Shown piece after piece: positions 11,142-21,096 of a stretch of 64,000 nt of DNA. This DNA comes from Coriobacteriaceae bacterium (lineage in GTDB: Bacteria; Actinomycetota; Coriobacteriia; Coriobacteriales; Coriobacteriaceae). Each line of letters opens with the position of its first letter. Within the stretch, counting starts at the first letter, position 1. The position numbers were made by a program, and so were the translations under genes. The notes beneath the pieces were generated by a model. That model worked only from the letters and a program-made list of their open reading frames with translations, made no database searches and was not told where the DNA came from. The stretch is from assembly GCA_030525945.1 (NCBI GenBank), contig JAUNDT010000005.1, positions 62,001 to 126,000 on the forward strand, read 5' to 3'.

Positions 11142-14100
11142 TTACTTGCGCCTTTTGCGCGCGGCAAAGGCGCCGGCGAGCATCGCGAAGAAGCCGCCCG
11201 CACCCGCGACCGCCGCCTGGGCCGCAACCGGATCGCCGGTCAACGGCAGGTCGGAGCCATCGCCGTTGCCATCGGGCGTATTCCCGTCACCGGGCTTGTG
11301 GTCCGGCTTGCCGTCCGGGTTGTCGCCATCGTCGGGCTTGGGCTTGTCAGAGGGCTCGTCCGTACCCGGATCGCCGCCGCCGGGCTCCTTGTCGGCCAGG
11401 CCGTCGATTGCCGCCTGCAGGTCGCCGCATGCGCTCTTCAGCTCATCGGCAGTCGCGTCCGGATCGGCCAGCACGCGCTCGGCCTGAGCGATCGCGTCGG
11501 CGAGCGCCTGGGCGGACTCATCGGTCTTCCCCGTCGTGTCGATCGCCTTGGCGTCGGCGAGCAGGTCCTCGAGCTTCTCGCGGTCGGGGTTCACCACCGG
11601 CGGCACCTCGACCTCTTTGAGCCCCGCATGAGCCTCGTCGAGCTCGGCCCTCAGCGCATCGACCTTATCGAGGGAGGATGCGGCAAACGGGTTGAGATCC
11701 CAGACCTTCTCGAGCGCATCGGCGAAGACGCGGTAGCTCTCGGCGGTGTAGTCGTCCTTGTTGGTCTTGGCATCGAGCTCGGCCGCGTGCGCGCGCAGCT
11801 CCTCCACGGGCGTCATGTCGGCCTGCTCGATATTGGTCGTGGCGAGAATCTCGGCCGCGGAGGCATACCCGCCCACGCCCTTAATCTCAAAGCGGACGCC
11901 GGAGAACGTCTGCGCCTCGTCGAAGGCGATCACAACCTTGCGGTCCTCGTCGAACTCGACCGTCGACAGATCGGCGATCTTGGTCTCGGTGCCGTCCTTG
12001 GCGACGCCGTAAACCTTAACCGCGGTCCAATCGCCGTTGCCGCCGCCGGGTCGGCCCACATACACCAGGTTGTCGAACGTGACGTCCTTGCCGAACTTGA
12101 TGGCCAGCTCATGCGTGCCCTTGCACGTGTCGGTGCCCGAGTAGTTCGAGTGCCAGTACGTGGCGGGATTGCCGTCGATGGCGTGGGTGGCGGGGCCGTC
12201 GCTTCCGTTGTTCGCGTCGGAGCAGGCCTTGATGGACCAGCCGGTCTGCGGGACCTCGGCCATATCCTGGCCAGCCGGGTACGCCTTGGCGAAGTCGGCC
12301 GCCTCGTCATAGTAACGGGCGCTGTTGCGCACCGCCACGCCCGAGACGTAGCCGCTCATGCCCTCGGAACCAACCGTCACGGGAGCACCGGACAGGTCGG
12401 TCGTCACACCCTCGGCATACGCGGAGTTCACCAGCGCGCCGTCCACGTACAGCTTGAGCACGCCGTTGGGCTCGCGCGAGGCGACGATCGTGTGGACCTG
12501 GTTGTCGTTCACCGCGCCCGCGGTCTCGGTCTTGGTCTGGGTGGGCACGTACTCGTCCGTCCCCAGCGTGCCGTGATCGAGCTCGGTGACCGTCGTCACC
12601 TCGTGCTTGGAGGTCACGGACAGCTCACCCACGGTAAAGACTACGTAGCCGTCGGCATCGATGGAAAGCGACCAGTCGCTCCCCTGCTGCACGAGCGTGG
12701 TTCCCGCCTGGCCGGTCTTGACCGCGAGCTCCACGGCGAAGTCGGAGGTGCCGCTCACGCCCTTGCCCGCTGCCGTGACGGCCTTGCCGCGCAGGTCGAG
12801 CATGGGGTTCTGGGAGAAGTCGGTCTCGAACTCCTTGATGCCCTTCGCGTCGCTCGCGCGCTTGAGGACCGCCAGATCGCCGGCGGCCTCGATCTCGCGC
12901 GTGCCGTTCACGCCCTCGACCGCCTCGACGCCGAACACGCTCGTGGCGCCCTCAACGGTGAGCTCGGCGGTCTTGCCCAGGCCTTCCGCCTTCAGCTCGA
13001 ACGTGCGGTAGTCGTCCATGAGCGTGGCCTCAACGGCCTTGCCGTCCAACTTGAACGAAGTGGCGTCGCTCATGCGGGTATTGAACACCACGCGCACGGT
13101 GTCGTCGCCGGTGATCTTGGCGGAAACGACCTGCGGGGCGCGCGTGTCGCCGGCACCGTACTGGTAAATGAGCGAGCTGTGGGGCTCCAGCGTGACGGTG
13201 AGCGTATCGCCGTAAGACACCGTCTTGCCTGAGGGCGCGGCGGCGTACGGATACACCTGGGTCTCGGTCAGGTTCTTCATGCCCTTGGGCACGCCCACCA
13301 GGTCGGTGAGCTCAAGCGAGTAGGTCTGCTCGGAGCCGGTGGGGTTCACGAAGGACACGATGCCCTCGTTGCCGCTCCACGCGGAGTAGCCGTACACGCC
13401 GTCGACGGAGGCGCCCAGGTTGGTGGTGGGGAACGCCTCGTCGGTGCAGAAGAGCTTAGCGTTCTTCAAAACCTCGTGGTTGCGCTCGGCAAAATCAAGC
13501 GCATCTGCGTTAACCTGCCACTTGGCCTCGTCCATGATGCTCGGCGAGTAGTACAGCTCCCAGAACGCCGTGCCGCGCATGGCGTTGTCGAACAGGAACT
13601 CGCGGAAGTCCTCGGTCGTGGCGTTCGACCCGTCGGACACGCCGTAGATGGGATCGTGGTTGTACACGTTCTTGAGCGGGAACTGCAGGTCGTTGTTGCG
13701 GTAGATATTCGAGTACACGTGATCGCGGTAGTAGATCTTCTGCTGGTGGCGCGAGGCGTCCTTGTTGCCCGACTGAGCGGTGTCGGCGCAGTCCTGCAGC
13801 CACACGGTGTTCACCCACCGCAGCAGCCACGGCGAGGGATTCACGTAGCAGGTGGCGTTGATCCACAGGCCCTTGCCCTCTTCGGCGCGCGCCTCGCGGA
13901 AGGTCTCGAACAGATCGGTCCATGCCTCCCACATGTCGCTCGTGAAGTACATGTTGTGCGCGCCGCCGACCATGTGGCCGTGACCCTCGGACCGGCACGG
14001 CGTCACCGCGAAGCCGTCCCACTTCCAGTAGTCGATGTCGAAGCGCTTCTGGTAGTCGAGGAAGCGCTCGGTGTAGTTCTTGAGATACACGCGGGAGCCC

Positions 14101-15914
14101 GTGCAGATGTCATGGCTGTTGGGGCAGTAGAAGCCCGTTCCGGCGTCCTCGACGATGCGGCCGAGCTTGTCCGGGTAGTTGTAGCCGCCGCGCGGGCCGA
14201 CCCAAATGCCAAAGCTCGACTGCAGGTTATGGGCGAGCGAGGTGGAATCGTACAGCTCGTTGGGCCACTTGCTGTTGAACTCCCAAAAACCGGTGCGGTT
14301 GGGCGTGGTGCCCGCCATGCCGGGGGCGGCCATGCCGAACTTGTCGCTGTTGTAGTTGTTCCAACCGTCATCGACCACGTAGGAGTCGATCGGCTCGACG
14401 CCGTTCGACGCGAGGCCCTTGTCCGCGCCGAGGAACGAGCGCTCCACGCTGGCGGGCGTGATGTTCAGCATGTTGTCGAACCAGGAGTTGTACTGCTTGC
14501 GGAACTCCGACGGGGTGGCCAGGTCCTCGATATAGGCGAAGAAGTCCGTCTTGACGACGTCCTCCGGCGTGCCCTGAGCGGCGCCCACGACGTTCTCCCA
14601 GGTGCGGAACACGCCCGAGCCGTCCTCGGCGAGCTTGGCCTCCTGGCCGTCCTCGGCCATCTTGGCGATGGTCTTGCCCGAGTAGTAGCGGATCTTGGTG
14701 GTGTTGGTCTTGTCCACCACGTCCGTCTCCTCTGCGGGGAACTCAGAGCCCAGGAACATGCCGTTGACGTAGATGGGCTGGCCCAGCATCAGTTCGTGCC
14801 TGCCCAAGAACATCGAGGAGACCTTGGACTCATCGGGGATGCTCCACACGTCCTTGGCGTCCTTGGGCAGCACGAAGCTGTCGAGGTCGATGTAGTCGAT
14901 GGCCGAGGCGTCGGCGTGGGCGGCCTTGATCTCGAGATGGCTGTTCATGTAGTGGGCGCCGTCTTCCATGGAGACGACCTCGGCGACCTGCCAGGTGTTG
15001 CCCGCGAACTGGACGGGCTCGAACTCCACGCGCAGCACGTCAGCCTCATCGTCCGCGGAGATGCTGGCGACCTTGAGCTCGCTCGTCTCGATGGTCGTGT
15101 CGGAGCCGGTGCCGCCCACAACGACCGCCTGATCGGAGAACAGGCCGATCTCGGCGGCGGTGAACTCCTCGGTGTTACCGAGGGCATCGGAGGTCTGGAC
15201 GATCTTGACGAAGCGCGTGTTGTGCACCTTGTCGAAGTTGCCGTACACCACGTTGCCCACGTTATACAGGCCGTTCTCCGTATGGAGGCCGTAGTCCTCC
15301 TCGGTGAACTCACCCGTGCCGGCAGGCGTCCAATTGGTGCCGTCGTCGCTCACATACAGCTCGTAGGTGCCCATCGTGCCATTGCGGCCGTCGACGGGGA
15401 GCTTGGCGCCGGGGCGCTTCTGCAGCGAAAAGGACCCGACGTTTTGCTTGGAACCCAAGTCGATGACGAGCGAGATGGGATACCCGGGCAGGTCCCACTG
15501 GTCGACGTACGTATCGTTCTTGCCGTCGAACAGCGTGGTGACCTGATTGAGCGACTGCCCCTTATTGTTCGTGAGCTGAGGCTTCCAGGTCTCCTTGCCC
15601 GCGAGCTCCTGAGTGGGCGCGGTCAGCGTGCCGCGCTCGCGCACCAGGTTGATCACGAAGTCCTCTGACCCTGCCTGGGGGACCAATACCAGGTCGTTGT
15701 CGAGGCGCTTGTTCACGATTGAGGTGGTTTTCCACGTGCCGCCCTTTGAGCTGAACGTGCGCGTGAGATAGTCGTTGCCGATGCTCACCTCGTCGCCGTT
15801 CTGGGACACGACGACCTCTCCGCCGCCGTGATCCTGCGCCAAGGCGGGCGCCGGCGCGCCCAGCACGAGGGCGCATGCGAGAATAGGAACCCCTCGCCTC
15901 CAGAAATGCCTCAC
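11142..15914 (-). CDS. Cell-wall-anchored GH36-like glycoside hydrolase (alpha-galactosidase or alpha-N-acetylgalactosaminidase candidate)
   Basis: A 1590-residue surface enzyme, probably for host or dietary glycans. Residues 1-27 are a signal peptide (RHFWRRGVPILACALVLGA, then PAPALAQ). A discoidin-like carbohydrate-binding region spans about 120-265. A TIM-barrel catalytic part spans about 480-850, with YVVDDGWNNY at 513, IDYWKWDGF at 628 and LQDCADTA at 706. These resemble the KWD nucleophile motif and the SDxTD acid/base region of clan GH-D, so aspartates there are the likely catalytic pair. A LamG-like segment, a second discoidin region (AIDGNPATYWHSN) and helical FIVAR-like repeats follow. 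The end is a Pro/Gly/Asp-rich wall spacer, LPLTG, a membrane helix and RKRRK, which is a sortase signal. The GTG start at 15914 has GGGGGAG upstream. The substrate is inferred only. Confidence 0.85.
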   Translation of the reverse strand: MRHFWRRGVPILACALVLGAPAPALAQDHGGGEVVVSQNGDEVSIGNDYLTRTFSSKGGTWKTTSIVNKRLDNDLVLVPQAGSEDFVINLVRERGTLTAPTQELAGKETWKPQLTNNKGQSLNQVTTLFDGKNDTYVDQWDLPGYPISLVIDLGSKQNVGSFSLQKRPGAKLPVDGRNGTMGTYELYVSDDGTNWTPAGTGEFTEEDYGLHTENGLYNVGNVVYGNFDKVHNTRFVKIVQTSDALGNTEEFTAAEIGLFSDQAVVVGGTGSDTTIETSELKVASISADDEADVLRVEFEPVQFAGNTWQVAEVVSMEDGAHYMNSHLEIKAAHADASAIDYIDLDSFVLPKDAKDVWSIPDESKVSSMFLGRHELMLGQPIYVNGMFLGSEFPAEETDVVDKTNTTKIRYYSGKTIAKMAEDGQEAKLAEDGSGVFRTWENVVGAAQGTPEDVVKTDFFAYIEDLATPSEFRKQYNSWFDNMLNITPASVERSFLGADKGLASNGVEPIDSYVVDDGWNNYNSDKFGMAAPGMAGTTPNRTGFWEFNSKWPNELYDSTSLAHNLQSSFGIWVGPRGGYNYPDKLGRIVEDAGTGFYCPNSHDICTGSRVYLKNYTERFLDYQKRFDIDYWKWDGFAVTPCRSEGHGHMVGGAHNMYFTSDMWEAWTDLFETFREARAEEGKGLWINATCYVNPSPWLLRWVNTVWLQDCADTAQSGNKDASRHQQKIYYRDHVYSNIYRNNDLQFPLKNVYNHDPIYGVSDGSNATTEDFREFLFDNAMRGTAFWELYYSPSIMDEAKWQVNADALDFAERNHEVLKNAKLFCTDEAFPTTNLGASVDGVYGYSAWSGNEGIVSFVNPTGSEQTYSLELTDLVGVPKGMKNLTETQVYPYAAAPSGKTVSYGDTLTVTLEPHSSLIYQYGAGDTRAPQVVSAKITGDDTVRVVFNTRMSDATSFKLDGKAVEATLMDDYRTFELKAEGLGKTAELTVEGATSVFGVEAVEGVNGTREIEAAGDLAVLKRASDAKGIKEFETDFSQNPMLDLRGKAVTAAGKGVSGTSDFAVELAVKTGQAGTTLVQQGSDWSLSIDADGYVVFTVGELSVTSKHEVTTVTELDHGTLGTDEYVPTQTKTETAGAVNDNQVHTIVASREPNGVLKLYVDGALVNSAYAEGVTTDLSGAPVTVGSEGMSGYVSGVAVRNSARYYDEAADFAKAYPAGQDMAEVPQTGWSIKACSDANNGSDGPATHAIDGNPATYWHSNYSGTDTCKGTHELAIKFGKDVTFDNLVYVGRPGGGNGDWTAVKVYGVAKDGTETKIADLSTVEFDEDRKVVIAFDEAQTFSGVRFEIKGVGGYASAAEILATTNIEQADMTPVEELRAHAAELDAKTNKDDYTAESYRVFADALEKVWDLNPFAASSLDKVDALRAELDEAHAGLKEVEVPPVVNPDREKLEDLLADAKAIDTTGKTDESAQALADAIAQAERVLADPDATADELKSACGDLQAAIDGLADKEPGGGDPGTDEPSDKPKPDDGDNPDGKPDHKPGDGNTPDGNGDGSDLPLTGDPVAAQAAVAGAGGFFAMLAGAFAARKRRK

Positions 15915-16130
15915 CTTCAACTCCCCCTTTCTGCGTCCATGCGCAACAAGCCGGCGTCTTAAGACGGACCCGCCAAAAAGCGCATCGACCCTCATGCATG
16001 CACAGGGAAGTTCCAATGCTGGTAGACGAACCGCACCGTCTCGCACCGAAGCTTTAACAGACGCCCTGTATATTAGGAATCGCGGGCGAAAATGCCCCAG
16101 CGGGCCGCGGCGATTTCCACGGGCGGCGCG

Positions 16131-16195
16131 ATATTGCCTGCGAACGGCGCAATTATCAAAAAGAGGGCAGTTTGTGGTATGTGTTTCGACATACC
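16131..16195 (-). promoter_or_regulatory. Candidate promoter and upstream dyad for the hydrolase gene
   Basis: On the minus strand TTGATA (16154-16159) and CAATAT (16131-16136) are 17 bases apart, a plausible -35/-10 pair. Just upstream is the dyad GGTATGT-N6-ACATACC (16176-16195), next to the palindrome ACCAATTGGT. The placement fits an activator site for a carbon-source regulator, but no regulator gene is adjacent. Confidence 0.45.
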
Positions 16196-16238
16196 AATTG
16201 GTCTGTTTTATAAGAACATGGGCGCAGGCTGCGGCGGG

Positions 16239-18260
16239 TTATACCTCTCGGTGAATACGCGTGCGGCCAAAGGCATCCACGCGAACCTGCAGGCGCGCGC
16301 GGGCACTCTTGCGGTCGAGCTCCACAAGGAAGCGTTCGCCGCGCTGGCTCGCCGCACGGCGCTCACAGGCGGCACAGCGGCAATCGCACGGGCCCTCGGC
16401 CGTGAGCAGGCAGTGCTCCATGATCATCAGCGGCGTGGAGCCCGGCTCGGGGCGCATGACAGCGCTTGCCTGGGCCCCGAGCGCCGAGCGGAGCTCCTGC
16501 TCGTCCTCGGCGCCGAGCTCCTCGGGAAGCCACACGCGGCGCGCGCCCAGACTGAGCAGGAGCCGCACGGTCTCGGCATTCCACACGTTGATGGGAGCGG
16601 CCGCCTCCCAGGCGACCCCCTGTGAGCAGGCGATGTGCACCTGGGCGAGATTGCGGCACACGACCGCGCCCGCCTCGCCGCGCCTCACGCGTTCGCAGTC
16701 CGCGCGGACCACATCGAGATCGGCCGCGCGACAGACCTCGCCCAAATCGATAACGGGTAAAGACGGGTTGCCCCAGGACGGGCCACCTTGGGACGCCGCG
16801 TCCGTCTGGCAGGCAGCGCCGCCGCGCGGGCCGCCGCAGGGCTTGATGCCCCCACGCGACGCCGCATCCGGCGCGAGGCACGCCATGGACTCGACATGTG
16901 CATCCTCGCGGTTTTGCAGCTGCTCAGCCTCGGCGCGCACGGCCTCAACCGCCCGCTCGGCATCGGCGATCGTCGATACGGAGCGCACGAGATGGACCAC
17001 GCTGCCGCATTCCACGCGGCGCTTGCAATGCACCACCGCGCGCTCGCCCGCGTGCACACTGGCGGGACACGGGACGATCGGCCAGCGCTTGGGGACGTCG
17101 GCAGGGGCATCGGGCCCCGGCGTGCTCCTAATCTCGAGCATGTCCTGCGCGCTCACCGCACGGGAAAACGCGATGACGACCTCCTCGTGGCGGCACTCGA
17201 CAATCTCGCCCACCGGCAGGCCCTGGTTGATGGCGCGCTCCACGCTCATCAGGCTCGCGCCCACGCCGCTACGACCGCCCCGCAGGTAGCCGTCGGTAAA
17301 CCCGCGGCTGAACGAGCGAGCCAGCTGCGCCTCGAGCTCGTCAAGCTCGTCATCGCCCAGGTCACGGCCCTCAAGCGCGGCGTCGAGCGCCACTCGGTAG
17401 CAGCGCACGACGTTGTACACGTAGTCGGGACCCTTCATACGGCCCTCGATCTTGAACGCGTGCACGCCGGCGCGCAGCATCTGAGCCACATGGCGAATAC
17501 CCAGATAGTCGCGCGGGCAGAGCAGACGATCGCCCTCGGGAGCAGCGGAAGGCAGCTCCGCGCGCTCGCGGCTCCAAGCCCCTCCAGCAAGCACGGTTCC
17601 CTGGGCATCCTGCAGCTCATACGCCAAGCGGCACGGCTGCGTGCAGTCGCCGCGATTGGCCGAGCGCCCGCGCATGAGCGCCGAGTACGAGCAGGCGCCC
17701 GAATAGCAGATGCAGATGGCGCCGTGGCAAAACGCCTCGATATGCACGCCCGTGGCGCACAGATGCTCCAGCTCGGCAACGGACAGCTCACGCGCGCAGG
17801 TCACGCGCTCAACGCCCAGCTCGCGTGCGGCAAACTCGACGCCGGGCGCCGACTGCACGCCCGCCTGCGTTGAAAGATGCAGCTCAACGCCGGGAATCTC
17901 CGCCCGCAGACAGCGCGCCAGGCCCAGGTCCGCAACGATGAGGGCATCCGCGCCGCGCTCGCAGGCAGCGCCGGCCAGGGCGACCGCCCGCTCCAGCTCG
18001 CCGTCGTGCACGCACACGTTGAGCGTCACATACACGCGAACGCCGTGCGCGTGCGCCACACGGCAGGCCCGCTCCAGCTCATCGAGCGTAAGGCCGGCAT
18101 TGGCCGCGCGGGCATTGAATGCGCCGAGGCCCGTATACACGGCGTCGGCCCCTGCGGCGACGGCGGCGCACAGCGAGTCGAGCGAGCCTGCCGGAGCGAG
18201 GAGCTCCGCACGCGGGCTCGCATCTGCGGCGGAGATACCGCCCTGCATCGCCTTGTCCAT
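16239..18260 (-). CDS. U32 peptidase-family protein (RlhA/TrhP-like), copy 1
   Basis: A 673-residue member of the U32 family. Characterised bacterial members such as RlhA and TrhP hydroxylate cytidine in 23S rRNA or uridine in tRNA, and others are annotated as collagenases. The N-terminal barrel begins ELLAPAGSLDSLCAAVAAGADAVYTG in outline. The family cysteine motif is HGAICICYSGACSYSALMRG then NRGDCTQPCRLAY, and FKIEGRMKGPDYVYNVV follows. The C-terminal half matches the extended RlhA-type layout and ends with a second cysteine set (EHCLLTAEGPCDCRCAACE) that could help hold an iron-sulfur cluster. The start at 18260 has GAAAGG upstream and is preferred to an in-frame frame opening at 18473. 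A paralogue lies at 37398-39980. Confidence 0.88.
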   Translation of the reverse strand: MDKAMQGGISAADASPRAELLAPAGSLDSLCAAVAAGADAVYTGLGAFNARAANAGLTLDELERACRVAHAHGVRVYVTLNVCVHDGELERAVALAGAACERGADALIVADLGLARCLRAEIPGVELHLSTQAGVQSAPGVEFAARELGVERVTCARELSVAELEHLCATGVHIEAFCHGAICICYSGACSYSALMRGRSANRGDCTQPCRLAYELQDAQGTVLAGGAWSRERAELPSAAPEGDRLLCPRDYLGIRHVAQMLRAGVHAFKIEGRMKGPDYVYNVVRCYRVALDAALEGRDLGDDELDELEAQLARSFSRGFTDGYLRGGRSGVGASLMSVERAINQGLPVGEIVECRHEEVVIAFSRAVSAQDMLEIRSTPGPDAPADVPKRWPIVPCPASVHAGERAVVHCKRRVECGSVVHLVRSVSTIADAERAVEAVRAEAEQLQNREDAHVESMACLAPDAASRGGIKPCGGPRGGAACQTDAASQGGPSWGNPSLPVIDLGEVCRAADLDVVRADCERVRRGEAGAVVCRNLAQVHIACSQGVAWEAAAPINVWNAETVRLLLSLGARRVWLPEELGAEDEQELRSALGAQASAVMRPEPGSTPLMIMEHCLLTAEGPCDCRCAACERRAASQRGERFLVELDRKSARARLQVRVDAFGRTRIHREV

Positions 18261-18624
18261 GCTGTTCTGCCTTTCGCTCCATGCAAGCGCATCTGTCACC
18301 GGCGGTGGCACCCCCGGCCCACCTCGGTGCCTCCATGGTACAGCCGGGCGCCGCGCCATCGCCTCCTCATGCAAAATACGGCCTATTGTAGTCAACGCGC
18401 AATCCGGAATCGAGGCCGGCGGCGGAGTTGCGGCGCATTTCCGCACCCGAAAGCCCGGGCAGGCGAACCCCATGTCAACGCGCTTCCCCCACCGGATTTC
18501 GAGCGTGTAGTTTCACTTAAATCGAGCACCTCAAAGCAGCAGAAGGCCAGCGTTGCGCTATCGTATGAACATCTATGTGTACGATGGCGGGCCTATCGGC
18601 TCGCTCAACATCACAGGAGGTCAC
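18261..18624. other. Divergent intergenic region between U32 gene and PBP gene
   Basis: These 364 bases separate two outward-facing genes. A TACAAT hexamer at 18384-18389 on the minus strand could be the -10 of the U32 gene, but no good -35 accompanies it. Several short GC-rich inverted repeats are present near 18280-18350. No coding frame is supported. Confidence 0.4.
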
Positions 18625-20820
18625 ATGGACCCTCGTCAACGTCGCGTTCGCGACCGCGCAAAAACGCATGCCGCACCCGTTATCATCGCGTCCGTCTTCG
18701 GGTTCCTGCTCGTTGCGGGCATCGCCTTCGGCGTGGGCATGATCGGCAACGTCCAGCGCTGGCTGTCGGACCTACCCGACTACACCAATGCGGATGAGTA
18801 CCTGGTGAGCGAGCCCACGCATATCCTCGACGCCGCAGGCAACGAGATCGCCACGTTCTTCGTGCAGAACCGCCAAAGCGTCACCATGGAGCAGGTTTCG
18901 CCCTGGGTCATCAAGGGCACCGTCGACGTTGAGGACGAGCGCTTCTACGACCATCCCGGCGTCGACATCATCGGCATCGGGCGCGCCGTGCTCGCCCAGC
19001 TCGCCGGCCGCTCCGAGGGCGCCTCGACCATCACCCAGCAGCTCGTGCGCAACACGATCCTCTCCGAGGAGCAGTTCGACCAGACCATCGAGCGCAAGGT
19101 GCGCGAGGCCTGGATCGCCCTGGAAATGGAGAAGATCTACTCCAAAGACGAGATCTTGATGATGTATCTCAACACCATCTACTACGGTCACGGAGCGTAC
19201 GGCATCCAGGCTGCCTCCAAGACCTACCTGTCCAAGAACGCGAGCGACCTCTCGCTCGCCGAGGCGGCGCTGCTCATCGGCCTGCCCAACTCCCCCTCCT
19301 ACTACGACCCCACCGTCAACCCCGACGTCGCGGTCGAGCGCCGCAACAAGGTCCTGGGCAACATGCTTCGCCTGGGCACCATCACGCAGGAGGAGCACGA
19401 CGCTGCCATGGCGGAGCCGCTGGCCCTCAACGTGACCGAGGTCTCCGACTCGGGCATTACCGTGAACGCCTATCCCTATTTCGTCGACTACGTGAAGGCG
19501 CTGCTTCAGGAGGAGTTCTCCACCGACGTCCTCTTTAAGGGTGGCCTCACCGTCAAGACCACCATCGACCCCACCGCTCAGGCTGCCGCCGAGACCGCCG
19601 CCGTGGGCAACCTCAACAATTACGCCGCCACCGCGCGCGAGAACATGGACCTCGATATCGGCATGACGGTCATCGACCCCAAGACCGGCTTCATCAAGGC
19701 CATGGTGGGCGGCCGCGACTACAACCGCGTCGAGGCCGACGGCTCCGTGCTGCACCTCAACCACGCCACCGCGCGCCAGCAGCCCGGCTCCTCGTTCAAG
19801 CCGTTCACCCTCGCCGCCGCCATCGAGCAGGGTATGAACCCCAATATCGTTTTGAATTGCAACTCCCCCATCACCTGGAAGATCCCCGGCCAGGCGGATT
19901 ACCGCGCGCAGAACTACGGCAACCAGAGCATGGGCTACATCTCCCTCGCCCGCGCCACCGAGCTCTCGTCCAACACCGGCTACCTGCAGGTTGCCGAGAC
20001 GATCGGCAACCAGAACGTCATCGCGATGTGCAAGAAGCTCGGCCTGGACACCTCCCAGATGGAAGACGTCCTGACCATGACGCTCGGTACGGGCAGCTTC
20101 TCCACGATTGAGATGGCCTCCGCCTACGCCACCTTCGCCAACGGCGGCAAGCGCCTCGAGCCCGTTGCCATCTCCGAAATCACCTCGCGCACGGGCAAGA
20201 CCGTGTTCAAGGCAAAGACCGAGGGCGAGCAGGTCATCAGCCCGAGCGTCGCCAGCGCTGTCACGGGCGTGCTTGAGGGCGTTATGACCAACGGCCTGGG
20301 CGCTCCCGGCAACCCCCGCAACAACCAGCCCGTCGCCGGTAAGACCGGTACGGCAGGTACCGCCGACTCCGCGACCGCCCTGTGGTTCTGCGGCTATACC
20401 CCGCAGTACGCCGCCGCGATCTGGGTGGGCGGCTACAACGGCACCGTCGACCTCGGCGGCTTTATGGGCGACCAGCTTACGCTGCCCGTCTTCCGCTCCT
20501 TTATGCAGGCGGTCCTGAACGGCGTGCCGCGCGCGGAGTTCCCCACCGCAGAGGCCCCCAAGTACAAGAACAACGGCGAGTGGAAGTTCTCCAAGACCAA
20601 GTCCGCCTCCGAGCGCGCTGAGGAAGAGGCCAAGAAGCGCGCCGAGGAGGAGGCAAAGAAGAAGGAGGAAGAGGAGGCCAACAAGCCCGAGCCTCCGACC
20701 ACCGAGCCTGAGCCGCCCGTTGTCGATCCCGAGCCCCAGCCGGAACCGGAGCCCGAGCCTGAGCCCGAACCCGAGCCGGAGCCGCCCGTTCAGCCCGAGC
20801 CTCCGGTGAGCCGCCCGTAA
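18625..20820 (+). CDS. Class A penicillin-binding protein (bifunctional glycosyltransferase/transpeptidase)
   Basis: The protein polymerises lipid II into glycan strands and cross-links peptides outside the membrane. The product is 731 residues. A short basic cytoplasmic tail is followed by one membrane helix at about 17-42. The GT51 domain shows EDERFYDHPGVDIIG near 103 with its catalytic glutamate and GASTITQQLVRN near 130. The transpeptidase shows S389-SFK-392 (SxxK), S448-S-N450 (SxN) and K573-T-G (KTG). The C-terminal 70 residues are a charged coiled-coil-like stretch and an EPEPEP-rich wall-spanning tail. The start at 18625 has a near-perfect AGGAGG and is preferred to an in-frame codon at 18553. 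Confidence 0.97.
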   Translation: MDPRQRRVRDRAKTHAAPVIIASVFGFLLVAGIAFGVGMIGNVQRWLSDLPDYTNADEYLVSEPTHILDAAGNEIATFFVQNRQSVTMEQVSPWVIKGTVDVEDERFYDHPGVDIIGIGRAVLAQLAGRSEGASTITQQLVRNTILSEEQFDQTIERKVREAWIALEMEKIYSKDEILMMYLNTIYYGHGAYGIQAASKTYLSKNASDLSLAEAALLIGLPNSPSYYDPTVNPDVAVERRNKVLGNMLRLGTITQEEHDAAMAEPLALNVTEVSDSGITVNAYPYFVDYVKALLQEEFSTDVLFKGGLTVKTTIDPTAQAAAETAAVGNLNNYAATARENMDLDIGMTVIDPKTGFIKAMVGGRDYNRVEADGSVLHLNHATARQQPGSSFKPFTLAAAIEQGMNPNIVLNCNSPITWKIPGQADYRAQNYGNQSMGYISLARATELSSNTGYLQVAETIGNQNVIAMCKKLGLDTSQMEDVLTMTLGTGSFSTIEMASAYATFANGGKRLEPVAISEITSRTGKTVFKAKTEGEQVISPSVASAVTGVLEGVMTNGLGAPGNPRNNQPVAGKTGTAGTADSATALWFCGYTPQYAAAIWVGGYNGTVDLGGFMGDQLTLPVFRSFMQAVLNGVPRAEFPTAEAPKYKNNGEWKFSKTKSASERAEEEAKKRAEEEAKKKEEEEANKPEPPTTEPEPPVVDPEPQPEPEPEPEPEPEPEPPVQPEPPVSRP

Positions 20821-20836
20821 GGCTTGCATCTTGTGC

Positions 20837-20873
20837 GGGCGAGGCGGCTGTATGCGATGCGCCGCCTCACCCG
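20837..20873 (+). terminator. Possible terminator after the PBP gene
   Basis: A 12-bp GC-rich stem with one mismatch and a 12-base loop begins 17 bases after the stop codon. It is followed only by GTTTG, so the U-run is weak. It may act together with the stem at 20971-20999. Confidence 0.4.
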
Positions 20874-20970
20874 TTTGCCGTATGGCATGTTCGGCATGAA
20901 GCGGCGGCAAGCACATGAGCGGATGCGAATGGCACGCCCGCTCGTCTCCCCGCTCGCAAGATAGAAAAAT

Positions 20971-20999
20971 GCGCCCTCCCGATTGGTTCGGGAGGGCGC
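20971..20999. terminator. Strong terminator between PBP and argR units
   Basis: A perfect 11-bp stem (GCGCCCTCCCG with its complement) encloses a 7-base loop. On the minus strand it is followed by ATTTTTC, and on the plus strand by ATTGCGTT. It most likely ends the argR transcript, and may also stop the convergent PBP transcript. Confidence 0.8.
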
Positions 21000-21096
21000 A
21001 TTGCGTTAGAACGAAAGCTTGGAGGGGCAGGAGAAGCCCGGGTGGAACTGCGACGACGTGCCTTGGCACGAACGCTCCGCCGCTTCCCATCGAGCC

